Assembly (NCBI GenBank): GCA_020025205.1
Contig: JAHHSO010000002.1
Location: 1-64,000, forward strand
Direction: 5' to 3'
DNA: 64,000 bases
Source: Christensenellaceae bacterium
GTDB taxonomy: Bacteria; Bacillota; Clostridia; Christensenellales; Aristaeellaceae
Positions 43,564 to 52,252 of this stretch are shown piece by piece. The position numbers were made by a program, and so were the translations under genes. Numbering within the stretch: position 1 is the first letter of the stretch; every line of letters starts with the position of its first letter. Under the pieces are notes generated by a model. It saw only the letters and a program-made list of their open reading frames with translations. It searched no databases and was not told the DNA's origin.

Positions 43564-44198
43564 AACTGGAATGGATGGGACATGCCAGCTTCCTTTTGAC
43601 AGCGGCGGATGGCACAACCGTGTTGACGGATCCGTATGACGACAGCGTGGGGATTGCGATGCACAGGGTTTCGGCGGATCTTGTTACGATAAGCCATGAA
43701 CACCACGATCACAATTATACGGATATGCTGGACGGTCAGCCGCTTATTGTGCATGAGATGGGCGCGGTGCAGGTGGGCAGCGTGAAGGCATGGGCCGTTC
43801 GCAGCTGGCACGATGATGTACAAGGAGCAATGCGAGGGCCAAATTCCATATGGATTTTTGAGGCGGAAGGCTTGAAGGTTGTCCATATGGGCGATCAGGG
43901 CTGTATGCCTGAGAAAGAAGTCATGCAGGCGATTTCGGATGCAGATGTGATGATGATTCCTGTCGGCGGTACATATACGGTGGATGCCGAAGGTGCAAAG
44001 CATATCGTGGAGGCGGCAAAGCCGCGCTGTGTCATTCCGATGCACTTTAAAACCGCACACTGCGGATATGACATTGCGGGTGTTGAGCCGTTTCTGGCGG
44101 CAATGGGGGCTGGACATGTTCAGCCTATGAAGACGCTGGAAACAGATGCAGCATGTGCGCCTGTTGTTCTGATGGCATGCAGGGGAGAAATGCGGTGA
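43560..44198 (+). CDS. Metal-dependent hydrolase, metallo-beta-lactamase fold
   Basis: 212 residues. The metal-binding motif is HEHHDH (about 42-47), followed by a GDQG motif and a late VIPMHF. The layout matches UlaG/YtkL-type UPF0173 proteins: LEWMGHASFLLTAADGTTVLTDPYDDSVG at the start. Members cleave lactone-like or phosphoester bonds; the substrate is not known. The ATG overlaps the previous stop by 4 bases. It is the last gene of the run and is followed by a strong hairpin. Confidence 0.85.
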   Translation: MKLEWMGHASFLLTAADGTTVLTDPYDDSVGIAMHRVSADLVTISHEHHDHNYTDMLDGQPLIVHEMGAVQVGSVKAWAVRSWHDDVQGAMRGPNSIWIFEAEGLKVVHMGDQGCMPEKEVMQAISDADVMMIPVGGTYTVDAEGAKHIVEAAKPRCVIPMHFKTAHCGYDIAGVEPFLAAMGAGHVQPMKTLETDAACAPVVLMACRGEMR

Positions 44199-44215
44199 AC
44201 AGCGGGTAAGGAAGT

Positions 44216-44253
44216 AAGGGGCACTGTGATGGTCACAGTGTCCCTTCGTTTAT
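44216..44253 (+). terminator. Terminator after the metal-dependent hydrolase
   Basis: AAGGGGCACTGTGA pairs with TCACAGTGTCCCTT around TGG, followed by CGTTTATTTTT. Confidence 0.85.
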
Positions 44254-44716
44254 TTTTGGAGCACTTCCAGAGCGTCAAAGGCTGTAGGAACTGCGGGAAG
44301 GAAAAAAAGCCTAAGATTTCATGCCATACAGAAGCTGAATGAGGATATGAAGGGGGATGATGATGTGTTGCCAGCATTTGACGGGTTTAATTTTGAGCGT
44401 TTTCTGACCAGCAGCATGAAAGAAAACCTGAATGGCTTTGCCTATGTGCAAGCATGTCAGAATCAGAGACTGCCGTGGTATTGAGCGCAGTGGGTAGGAC
44501 TGCCGGAATGGGCGGCGAGCAGAAGTGGGAAAAGGCGCTTTGTGATACACGGCTAACCGTAGAGCCAAAGTTTTTTGTGCAGTACACTGCCGGCTTCCAA
44601 AGGCGGGCTAATCGACAACTTGACAACGCACTGCATGGACTGCAGCCGGGAGAAAAGTGAGAAATGCAAGATATAATTCAAGGCGGAGCCGGAGCTTCGC
44701 CTTTTTATATTTGCTT
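44254..44716. other. Gene-free stretch between hydrolase and nucleotidase genes
   Basis: About 460 bases without a supportable gene. Several short frames exist on both strands without ribosome sites. Nothing resembles a known RNA. Confidence 0.4.
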
Positions 44717-46267
44717 TTACGGAAGAATTGTGCAGTATTTGTGCGTATCCACGTGAATATTGGGATGCGATGTCACATATTCGATGATCGCATCGGCGAC
44801 ATCTGTTTGGATTTCGCGGACAACTTTCTGCTCAGGCAGCATATGATAGCCGCTCGTGCCGCAGAAACGATAGCTGTTTATGCAGACGGTGACGGTCTCA
44901 TCCATGGGCAGCTCACGTCCGTTCAGCTTGACGGAAACCACACGGCTGCCGATTGGACGCTGTGTGTCGATGACATAATCGACGCCGGAGAAGTAATCGT
45001 AATTATAGTGCTGTACTTTGGGACGCATGAACTCATCCGACAGGCACAGTTTGCCGTCTGCATCGTGGTCAAAATAGGCGGCAGAGCGTTCCATATATTG
45101 GCGAAGCACAGCGCCAGTCATTTCAAGAACGACCAGTGTGTTGGAGTAAATATAGGTGGATACGACGTCACGGACGGTGACCGTTGTAGGCAGCCCTTTC
45201 AGCTCGTTGGCGAGGGCAGATGTGGAAATCTGGGCGCCGGATGCTTCAAGCTGAACGGTGTTGATGAAATTGACAAGCGGACAGCCGTCAACAGCCATTT
45301 GGAGATGATTGCCGACAGAAAGCGGCAGGTCTAAGTGGCCGGCAGGCGTGTCCAGCCAGGTCTGAACGCGGCGTTCAAGCGGATCAAGCAGCGCTTCTGC
45401 GCCCTCAAGCGGCTTACCGCTGGCGGGAATCAGCCTGCTTTCAAAGGACTTTGAACCATCGTCATGAACGGTTACAGTTACAGCGCAGCAGTGCGGCGCA
45501 CGATAACCCGGCTGAACGGCATAGCTGTTGCCAAACCGAACACCGGGGACGGGCATGTGCTGATGCCCTGTCAGAACGAGGTCGAAATCAAGCTCGCGGC
45601 AGATGCGGCAAGCCTGATTTTCAGCACTTTCAGAGAGCAGCCTGCCGGTTTCAAGGTCACACTCAAAGCCGCCGTGATAGAGAAGAACGGTGATGTCGCA
45701 AAGCGGCTTGACGGCGTCCAGCGCACGGCGTGCAGCGGGAATGGGTTCCTCAATGACGAGCTTTTCGACGGTTTTTGGATTTTCCCAGCGGGAAACATAG
45801 TGTGTACAGAGCCCGACAAGGCCAACGCGCAGACCGTTTTCAAGTTGATGCACGGCATATGGCGCGATGGGCAGGCGGTTTTCCTTGTCGCGGATATTGG
45901 CGCACAGACAGATTGCGTCCAGCTGGCTGAGGTAATCATAAAGCGCGTCAAGACCGTTGTTAAAGTCGTGATTTCCAAGTGTCACATATTGATAGCCGGC
46001 GAGGTTCATCATAGCGGAAAATGGGTTTGTGCCATAGCGATTGTCGCAGACGAATTCAGTATCCTTGGGCAGACGGTGGTAGAGGTTGGTCATTGGCGAG
46101 CCTTGAATGGTATCGCCGCCGTCCAGAATCAGCGTGTTGCCGTTGCGGGGATATTCGCTGGCGAGCTTCATCAGGCCGCATGGGCGATCTGCCGTATCGG
46201 CGTAAGTGGTTGGATAAAGAAAGCCGTGGGTGTCCGATGTAAAGCGAATTTGAAGGGTTCTGTCCAT
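44717..46267 (-). CDS. 5'-nucleotidase/2',3'-cyclic phosphodiesterase-type enzyme
   Basis: 516 residues. The N-terminal metallophosphatase domain (about 1-290) has the motifs TSDTHGF, LDGGDTIQGSP, LGNHDFNNG, LYHGGFE and LTGHQHMP. The C-terminal domain (about 310-500) has the aromatic substrate platform of UshA-like enzymes (NTLVVLEMTGAVL). No signal peptide or anchor is visible, so it probably acts in the cytoplasm, although relatives are exported. It follows the two phnE genes on the same strand (61 bases after the second) and likely handles the imported compound. GGAGA lies before the ATG. Confidence 0.85.
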   Translation of the reverse strand: MDRTLQIRFTSDTHGFLYPTTYADTADRPCGLMKLASEYPRNGNTLILDGGDTIQGSPMTNLYHRLPKDTEFVCDNRYGTNPFSAMMNLAGYQYVTLGNHDFNNGLDALYDYLSQLDAICLCANIRDKENRLPIAPYAVHQLENGLRVGLVGLCTHYVSRWENPKTVEKLVIEEPIPAARRALDAVKPLCDITVLLYHGGFECDLETGRLLSESAENQACRICRELDFDLVLTGHQHMPVPGVRFGNSYAVQPGYRAPHCCAVTVTVHDDGSKSFESRLIPASGKPLEGAEALLDPLERRVQTWLDTPAGHLDLPLSVGNHLQMAVDGCPLVNFINTVQLEASGAQISTSALANELKGLPTTVTVRDVVSTYIYSNTLVVLEMTGAVLRQYMERSAAYFDHDADGKLCLSDEFMRPKVQHYNYDYFSGVDYVIDTQRPIGSRVVSVKLNGRELPMDETVTVCINSYRFCGTSGYHMLPEQKVVREIQTDVADAIIEYVTSHPNIHVDTHKYCTILP

Positions 46268-46328
46268 GAAATTCTCCTTTTATGGTTGAAAAAGGGCTGC
46301 CAGACCATATGGCCCGACAGCCTGCGAA

Positions 46329-47147
46329 TTACTGGCCGCGGGCCAGCTTGCGGCGAATGCGCGTAGAAGCGTATTCAATGACCAGCATCAGCAGGATCAT
46401 CGCGAAGATGAAAGAACCGACCATCGTCCAGCGGCGGGAATTGATGCACTGGATCAATGCGGCACCGATGCCGCCTGCGCCGACAATGCCCAGCGTGGCT
46501 GCATCCTTGATGTTGATATCAAAACGGTATATCACAGTGGAGATGATATTTGGGGTAAGCTGCGGGATGATGCCATAGCGGATCTTCTGGAAAGCAGTGC
46601 ATCCGGAAGCATCCAAAGATTCCAGAATGCTGGTGTCAAGGTCTGCAATGGCGGTCATATACATCTTTGAGATCATGCCGATGGAGCAGATGGACTGTGT
46701 AATGACGCCGCAGAATGCACCCGGGCCAGTTACGCGAATCCAAACCAGCGCCCAGACCATGGAAGGCAGGGTGCGGATGAGGAGAATCAGCGCATTAAAG
46801 ATCACGGCAATCGGCTTGGGCATGATGTTCGGACTGGCTAAGAAGCTGAACGGAAGCGCGAGAACGCCGCCGACAACCGTGCCCAGAAGGGCAATGCAGA
46901 CCGTCTCCATCAGCAGAAACGGCACGCCGTCCTTAGAGGTGGTGAAAATCATATTCCAGTCCGGCTTCACAAGTCCCCAGAAAATGCCCTTAGCCACTTC
47001 GCTGCCCTTGGCGGCCATACCTTTAAAGGTCACGCTTGAAGCAGACCAGGTCAAAAGTGCGCACATGGCCAGCGCGAACAGCATGTACATCCACCATTTG
47101 CGAGGGCGGGCATCGTATTTTTCTTGAATTTTTACAGTGTTTTGCAT
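46329..47147 (-). CDS. phnE: Phosphonate-type ABC transporter permease 2
   Basis: 272 residues with about six membrane helices. The EAA-type loop near the C-terminus (SLDASGCTAFQKIRYGIIPQLTP) contacts PhnC. The family build VWALVWIRVTGPGAFCGVI is typical of PhnE. It forms a channel with the upstream permease for phosphonate or related compounds. GGGAGGG lies before the ATG. Confidence 0.88.
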   Translation of the reverse strand: MQNTVKIQEKYDARPRKWWMYMLFALAMCALLTWSASSVTFKGMAAKGSEVAKGIFWGLVKPDWNMIFTTSKDGVPFLLMETVCIALLGTVVGGVLALPFSFLASPNIMPKPIAVIFNALILLIRTLPSMVWALVWIRVTGPGAFCGVITQSICSIGMISKMYMTAIADLDTSILESLDASGCTAFQKIRYGIIPQLTPNIISTVIYRFDINIKDAATLGIVGAGGIGAALIQCINSRRWTMVGSFIFAMILLMLVIEYASTRIRRKLARGQ

Positions 47148-47159
47148 GATAACCCTCCC

Positions 47160-48011
47160 TTAGCTCAGCTTGCTGCGCAGGAACTGGCTGATGTTTTCGA
47201 TGATGAATACGGCAATAAACAACGTCAGCAGTACGGTGCCCAGACCGTTGTAGTCGCGCCAGCCGATGCGTTCATCGATGAGAATGCCCAGTCCGCCTGC
47301 GCCGACATAGCCCAGAATGGACGCGGCGCGCACGTTGATTTCAAAGCTGTACAGGCAGTGGGAGAGGTAAGTCGGAAGAATCTGGGGGAATACGGCGCTC
47401 CAGAATGCCTGAAATTTGTTGGCACCGGCGGATTCCAACGCCTCAAATGCGCCCATATCGACCGTTTCGATGGATTCATAGAGCATCTTGCTGACGATGC
47501 CGAAAGTAAAGATCGTGATGGCGATGGTGCCGGCAAATGTGCCCAGGCCGAAGATCAGGGCGCAGATGCTGGCAATGACGAGCGTCGGCAGCGTGCGCAC
47601 GATGGACAGAATGAGACGGAGAAGAGCCAGCAGAGGACCGTTTTTATTGATGTTAGAGGACGCAGCCACAGAGAAGGGAAGCGCCAGAAGGCTGCCGATG
47701 ACGGAACCCATGACACTCATCTTGATGGTGTCCCAAAGGGGATTGATGACGCTGGAGAAGAAGGAAGGATTAGGACGGAAAATCTGGCTGAGAATTTTGG
47801 TCAGCTGATTGGCGCGCCTGAAGATGATGGCCAGATCAAAGTTGGTCACGTGCATGGCGACAAGCAGTGCCGCAACCACGATGGCTGCAATGAGCGGCGT
47901 GCGTGAACGCGGCTTCATGACCGTGTGCCCATTATCCAGCGTGATCAGTTGGGGCTTGAAGATTCGGTCAAAAAGCGGCATGCGCTGCTCAAAGGAAGCG
48001 TTTTTCTTCAT
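47160..48011 (-). CDS. phnE: Phosphonate-type ABC transporter permease 1
   Basis: 283 residues with about six membrane helices and an EAA loop (ALESAGANKFQAFWSAVFPQILP). It is paralogous to the next permease, as usual in phnCDEE operons. Twelve bases separate the two genes. AGGAGG lies before the ATG. Confidence 0.88.
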   Translation of the reverse strand: MKKNASFEQRMPLFDRIFKPQLITLDNGHTVMKPRSRTPLIAAIVVAALLVAMHVTNFDLAIIFRRANQLTKILSQIFRPNPSFFSSVINPLWDTIKMSVMGSVIGSLLALPFSVAASSNINKNGPLLALLRLILSIVRTLPTLVIASICALIFGLGTFAGTIAITIFTFGIVSKMLYESIETVDMGAFEALESAGANKFQAFWSAVFPQILPTYLSHCLYSFEINVRAASILGYVGAGGLGILIDERIGWRDYNGLGTVLLTLFIAVFIIENISQFLRSKLS

Positions 48012-48023
48012 GGGTGCGCCTCC

Positions 48024-48794
48024 TTAATTGCCGCCGGCCTGCGGAACGGCAGAGCCGTTATAGATATTGTCCAGCACATCCTGTGTGACTTCGTTTGCCG
48101 GGCCATCATAAACGATTTCGCCTGCGCGAATGCCAACGACACGATCTGCATAGCCCAGAGCAAGGTCAACATGGTGTATGTTGATGAGGATGGTGATGCC
48201 CATTTCCTTATTGATGCGCTTGAAGTCAGCCATGACCTGATGGGCTGTCACAGGGTCAAGCGCAGCAACAGGCTCGTCAGCCAGAATGATCGACGGCTTT
48301 TGGTTGAGGGTGCGGGCAAGTGCAACGCGCTGCTGCTGACCGCCGGAGAGTTGGTCACAGCGGATGTAAGCCTTATCCAAAATGCCGACTTTGTCCAGTG
48401 CCTCAAGGGAAGCCATCTTCTGGTCTTTATTGAAGATCCCCAGAAGCACGCGCCAGAAACCCATATCCGGCACCATGGAAGTCAGAACATTTCGTTGGGC
48501 GGTTGCGCGGGTGACGAGGTTGAAAGACTGGAAGATCATGCCGATCTTGCGGCGAAAGCGGCGAAGCGCTTTTCCGGAAAGCGTCATGACATCCGTATCG
48601 TCCACAATAAGCTGACCTTCGGTAATATCAATCATGCGGTTGATGGTGCGGATGAGGGTAGACTTACCCGCGCCGGACAGACCAATGATGGCAACAAATT
48701 CGCCCTGCTCAAACTTGAGGTTGACATCCTTGAGACCTTTGACACCATTGGGATACGTCTTGGAAACGTGCTTGAATTCGATCAAAAGGGACAC
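48024..48794 (-). CDS. phnC: Phosphonate-type ABC transporter ATP-binding protein
   Basis: 256 residues. Walker A GLSGAGKST (38-46), signature LSGGQQQRVALART, Walker B IILADEPVAALD and the switch His in NIHHVDLA are intact. PhnC-type features include the FNLVTRATAQRNVLTS segment. It powers the PhnE channel. GTG at 48794 is taken as start; a TTG three codons on is an alternative, as the ribosome site (AAAAGGA) lies between both in spacing. It is separated from phnD by a strong hairpin. Confidence 0.9.
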   Translation of the reverse strand: MSLLIEFKHVSKTYPNGVKGLKDVNLKFEQGEFVAIIGLSGAGKSTLIRTINRMIDITEGQLIVDDTDVMTLSGKALRRFRRKIGMIFQSFNLVTRATAQRNVLTSMVPDMGFWRVLLGIFNKDQKMASLEALDKVGILDKAYIRCDQLSGGQQQRVALARTLNQKPSIILADEPVAALDPVTAHQVMADFKRINKEMGITILINIHHVDLALGYADRVVGIRAGEIVYDGPANEVTQDVLDNIYNGSAVPQAGGN

Positions 48795-48830
48795 ATCCTT
48801 TTCAAAAAAATGAAAACCAAATGGGGAACA

Positions 48831-48862
48831 AAAAGGCGGCCTCCTTTCGGAAGCCGCCCGAT
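48831..48862 (-). terminator. Terminator between phnD and phnC
   Basis: On the minus strand GGCGGCTTCC and GGAGGCCGCC pair around GAAA, with TTTTTGTT after. Partial read-through would leave more phnD mRNA than downstream mRNA, as is common for binding-protein genes. Confidence 0.9.
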
Positions 48863-48872
48863 GGAAGCGGAA

Positions 48873-49922
48873 TTACTGCACAGCCTTCAGAGCAGCACGA
48901 GCGCCGTCGTAGTCGGAATCCTGAGCGACAGCATAGCCGGCATGGCTATACACGCTGAAGATTTCCTTGCCTTCTTCAGTGTTGATGACGTTGATCAGGG
49001 CGTTCTGCATAGCCTTGATGAACTCGGGATTGTACACTTCCGGATTGGCAGTGGTGATGGAAACAGTGTCATTGTAGATGCCCGGGGTGACGCCAATGAC
49101 ATTCAGCTCATTCCAGATGGTATCGGTGCGGCCCATGCCAGCCTTGCCGGTGTCATCGGCGGAGTCGGTCGGCAGCTGCCAGGCGTTCTCATAATCGCGG
49201 CGGCCATCGGCATAGCAGACGATGATGTCAACAGCTTCGGCAGCGGCCTGCGCGAACGCTTCGCCGTAGCCGGCCAGCGTCACAACGTTGTCCAGATCGG
49301 TCAGCTTCTTGCCGTCATAGTGCTCCTGCAGCCACAGGGTCGGGTAGATGTAGCCGGCAGAAGAGGAATTCTTCAGCACAGCCCAGTTGGCCTTGTTGAG
49401 GTCTTCCCAGGTGAGCGCTTCGCCGGCGTTGACCTTTGCAGCCAGCTCCTTGCCGTAGGCAGAGGGCGTGGCATAGATGAGGGAACGGTAGAAGATAACC
49501 TGCTCATCGGTAGGCAGGGTCTTATTGGCATCGCCGTTCCAGGTGGTCGGGTCTTCGCTGTCGTTGGACAGACCGTCGCGGGTTGCAGTCAAAATGACTT
49601 CCACTTCATTATCAGCAGAGAACAGGGCATAGGTGCCGCCCGGCAGCCAGCCAATATCGATTGTACCAGCAGCCATGGCTTCGCCGGTCGCTTCGTAGGA
49701 GACACCGACGGAAATGTCGATGTTCTGCACATCGTAGCCTTCCTTGAGCAATTCAGCCTTGAGCAGTTCCGGCAGGTTCTTGGTGCCGGTGATGATGACG
49801 TCAGCATCCTTGGACGGGACGAACTGAAGGGTCAGCTTGTCCATCTTCACGGGCTCGGCGACCGCAGCGATCGCGAACACGCACATCAGGACGGCGAGTG
49901 CCAGAGTCAGCAGCTTCTTCAT
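48873..49922 (-). CDS. phnD: Phosphonate-type ABC transporter substrate-binding protein
   Basis: 349 residues. A signal peptide (1-22, ending VAE with cleavage after AVA) precedes a PhnD-type type II binding fold: FVPSKDADVIITGTKNLPELLKAELL, then DISVGVSYEATGEAMAAGTIDIGWLPGGTY. No lipobox is visible, so retention at the cell is unclear. Ligands may be phosphonates, phosphite or related esters; the adjacent nucleotidase suggests a phosphoester. AAGGAGG before the ATG at 49922 sets the start. It is the first gene of the phnDCEE-nucleotidase operon. Confidence 0.88.
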   Translation of the reverse strand: MKKLLTLALAVLMCVFAIAAVAEPVKMDKLTLQFVPSKDADVIITGTKNLPELLKAELLKEGYDVQNIDISVGVSYEATGEAMAAGTIDIGWLPGGTYALFSADNEVEVILTATRDGLSNDSEDPTTWNGDANKTLPTDEQVIFYRSLIYATPSAYGKELAAKVNAGEALTWEDLNKANWAVLKNSSSAGYIYPTLWLQEHYDGKKLTDLDNVVTLAGYGEAFAQAAAEAVDIIVCYADGRRDYENAWQLPTDSADDTGKAGMGRTDTIWNELNVIGVTPGIYNDTVSITTANPEVYNPEFIKAMQNALINVINTEEGKEIFSVYSHAGYAVAQDSDYDGARAALKAVQ

Positions 49923-50180
49923 GCTAAAGTCCTCCTTGTGTGTATCACACAGATGTAATTGTTGACGATGATAGTATAGCACAGCGGGCGTTGTTAAAAA
50001 AGGGGGATAAGAACGAAAAACTGTAATTATTTTAAAATCAAGTCTGCAAGTCGACATTTTTTTCAGAAAAGATTTAAAAAAATTGGAGCAATCAATCACG
50101 CTAAAAAGCGGTGTCCGGTTGCATTTCAGGCACCTGCATGGTATCATAAACTGGATGGATAGGAGTAAGGAGAGAACGGC

Positions 50181-51065
50181 ATGGAAATTTCATTTTTTCT
50201 TTTACAGGAACTTGAAAAACAGTATGGCGCAGAGGCGGAGCGTATCATAGCAGGTTTTCAGGCAAACAGAAAGACGACGCTTCGTGTCAATAAAATCTTT
50301 TCCAGCAGGGAAGAAGTGTTGGAAGCGGTTGGCGCAGCAGGCATTGAGGTGAAAGGCGTGCCGTGGAGCGAGGATGCGTTTGTTGTGGAAGGCGCGCACG
50401 AGGAAGCGCTGATGGAACTGCCTCTGTACAAGCAGGGCAAGATTTATCTGCAAAGCCTGTCTTCCATGATTCCGCCGATTGTGCTTGGCGTGCAGCCGGG
50501 GGAAAATGTTCTGGATATGGCAGCTGCACCAGGCGGAAAGACAACGCAGATAGCGTCTTTGACGGGCAATGGAGCCATGATTACAGCATGCGAGAGAAAC
50601 AAGGCCCGCGCAGAACGGCTGCGCTATAATTTGGAAAAACAAGGTGCAACGCATGTCAACGTCATGAACATGGATGCGCGCCAGCTGGATGATTTTTTTC
50701 GGTTTGACAAGATTCTTCTGGATGCGCCATGCAGCGGAAGCGGAACGGTCAGCGAAGGGTTCAAAGGCAGGTTTTCTGAAGAATATCTGAACAAGACAGC
50801 GAAAATACAAAAAACCATGCTTGAAAAGGCGATTCAGCTTTTGCGCCCTGGGCACGAGATGGTATATTCTACATGTTCGGTTCTGCAAAAAGAGAATGAG
50901 GATGTTGTCAGGAGCGTTTTAAAAAAAGGAGCGGAAATTGTGGCCATTCCTCAGGAAGAATTTAATGGCATTCCACTTCTGCCGACAACGCTGGAAGGGA
51001 CGATGTGCGTCTGCCCGAATGACGAATACGAAGGATTTTTCGTAGCAAAATTGAAAAAGAAGTAA
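50181..51065 (+). CDS. RNA m5C methyltransferase, NOL1/NOP2/Sun family
   Basis: 294 residues. The N-terminal RNA-binding part (1-95) is followed by the SAM-binding core with VLDMAAAPGGKTTQIA and the paired cysteines LDAPCSGSGT and VYSTCSV, which serve catalysis and product release. It methylates a cytosine in rRNA or tRNA. It lacks the extra C-terminal PUA-like domain of longer RsmF proteins. A promoter with TTGCAT and TATCAT (about 50123-50151) lies ahead; GGAG lies before the ATG. The chromate-type transporter genes follow after 22 bases. Confidence 0.88.
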   Translation: MEISFFLLQELEKQYGAEAERIIAGFQANRKTTLRVNKIFSSREEVLEAVGAAGIEVKGVPWSEDAFVVEGAHEEALMELPLYKQGKIYLQSLSSMIPPIVLGVQPGENVLDMAAAPGGKTTQIASLTGNGAMITACERNKARAERLRYNLEKQGATHVNVMNMDARQLDDFFRFDKILLDAPCSGSGTVSEGFKGRFSEEYLNKTAKIQKTMLEKAIQLLRPGHEMVYSTCSVLQKENEDVVRSVLKKGAEIVAIPQEEFNGIPLLPTTLEGTMCVCPNDEYEGFFVAKLKKK

Positions 51066-51087
51066 GGTCGGGAAAGAAGGCCGAAAG

Positions 51088-51651
51088 GTGAGCAGGAAAG
51101 AGAAAGGCAAATTGTGGACATTATTTACATCGATGCTGTCCATCAGTGCCTTTACGTTTGGCGGCGGTTTTGTGATCGTCACGCTGATGAAACGCCGCTT
51201 TGTCGATGAACTGGGCTGGCTTGAAGAAAACGACATGCTGGATATGACGGCGCTGGCGCAGACATGCCCGGGTGCAATTGCGGTGAATGCAGCAATTCTG
51301 GCCGGCAGAAGCGTGGCGGGTGTCAGGGGGATTGCAGCGGCGGTTCTGGGCACAATCATTCCGCCAGTGGCTATCTTATCCGTTATTTCCTATTGCTATA
51401 CACAGTTTGCTGAAAACGCGTGGGTGGCAGCAGCGCTGGCTGGTATGCAGGCAGGCGTGGCAGCAGTGATCGTTGATGTGGTTTTGAACCTTGGCGGCGG
51501 TATTTTGAAGGAGAAAAAGCGCCTGATTCATGCTGTTCTGATGGGTGCGTTTATGGCATCGCTGCTCGGAGTCAATGCCATACATATCGTGCTGGCCTGT
51601 GCCGGAATCGGCGCACTGAATGCCGTCTGCATGAGGAGGCATCAGGCATGA
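51088..51651 (+). CDS. Chromate-type transporter, half 1
   Basis: 187 residues with about five membrane helices. ChrA family features are ISAFTFGGGFVIVTLMKRRFVDELGWL at the N-terminus and the ALAQTCPGAIAVNAA motif. The full-length family has two such halves; here each half has its own gene, the short-chain form that works as a pair. Chromate or sulfate-like export is the family name, though the actual substrate is often unknown. It starts with GTG and overlaps half 2 by 4 bases. Confidence 0.85.
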   Translation: MSRKEKGKLWTLFTSMLSISAFTFGGGFVIVTLMKRRFVDELGWLEENDMLDMTALAQTCPGAIAVNAAILAGRSVAGVRGIAAAVLGTIIPPVAILSVISYCYTQFAENAWVAAALAGMQAGVAAVIVDVVLNLGGGILKEKKRLIHAVLMGAFMASLLGVNAIHIVLACAGIGALNAVCMRRHQA

Positions 51652-52208
51652 TTCTTTTGAAGCTGTTTGCCAGCTTTTTTCAGATTGGCCTATTCAGCGT
51701 CGGCGGCGGATATGCGGCTATGCCGCTGATTGAGGCACAGGCTGTCGATGCATTCGGCTGGCTGACGACACAGGAATTCACAAGCCTTGTGACCATCGCA
51801 GAAATGACGCCCGGCCCCATTGCCGTCAACGCCGCAACGTTTGTGGGGATGCGTCTGGCGGGGATTCCGGGGGCAATTTTCGCAACGCTGGGCTGTATCT
51901 TTCCGTCGCTGATTATCGTGACGCTGATGTCCGTGCTCTATGAAAAGTATCGAAGTCTGGACACCATGCAGGCGGTGCTGGCCTGTTTGCGCCCGGCAGC
52001 GGTGGCGTTGATTGCATCGGCAGCGATTACGATTCTGCGCGTTGCCCTTTTGAATGGCGGCACACTGAAAATTGAAAACATTCGACCGCTTGGCGTGAGC
52101 CTGTTTGCAGCGGCGCTCTTCGCCCTGAGAAAAAAGCGCATGAGTCCTATTGTAGTAATGCTTTTGTGCGGCGCGGCGGGCATTGCTGCCCATGCGGTCG
52201 GCCTGTAA
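51648..52208 (+). CDS. Chromate-type transporter, half 2
   Basis: 186 residues, the matching half: FFQIGLFSVGGGYAAMPLIEAQAV and TIAEMTPGPIAVNAATFVG. Its ATG overlaps the stop of half 1. The helices and motifs are complementary to half 1, so the pair probably forms a heterodimer. A two-way terminator follows. Confidence 0.85.
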   Translation: MILLKLFASFFQIGLFSVGGGYAAMPLIEAQAVDAFGWLTTQEFTSLVTIAEMTPGPIAVNAATFVGMRLAGIPGAIFATLGCIFPSLIIVTLMSVLYEKYRSLDTMQAVLACLRPAAVALIASAAITILRVALLNGGTLKIENIRPLGVSLFAAALFALRKKRMSPIVVMLLCGAAGIAAHAVGL

Positions 52209-52214
52209 ATAAAA

Positions 52215-52252
52215 AATAAAAAAGCGCAGCCTTTTCCTGCGCTTTTCTTTTT
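52215..52252. terminator. Two-way terminator after the chromate-type pair and trpZ-like gene
   Basis: AAAAGCGCAG and CTGCGCTTTT pair around CCTTTTC, between A and T runs. Confidence 0.88.

Noticed and set aside
44254..44716. Possible small genes in the gap before the nucleotidase
   Set aside because: All frames are short, without ribosome sites, and encode nothing recognisable.
47925..49958. 677-codon plus-strand frame across phnC and phnD
   Set aside because: It is antisense to two well-supported transporter genes and shows no recognisable domain.
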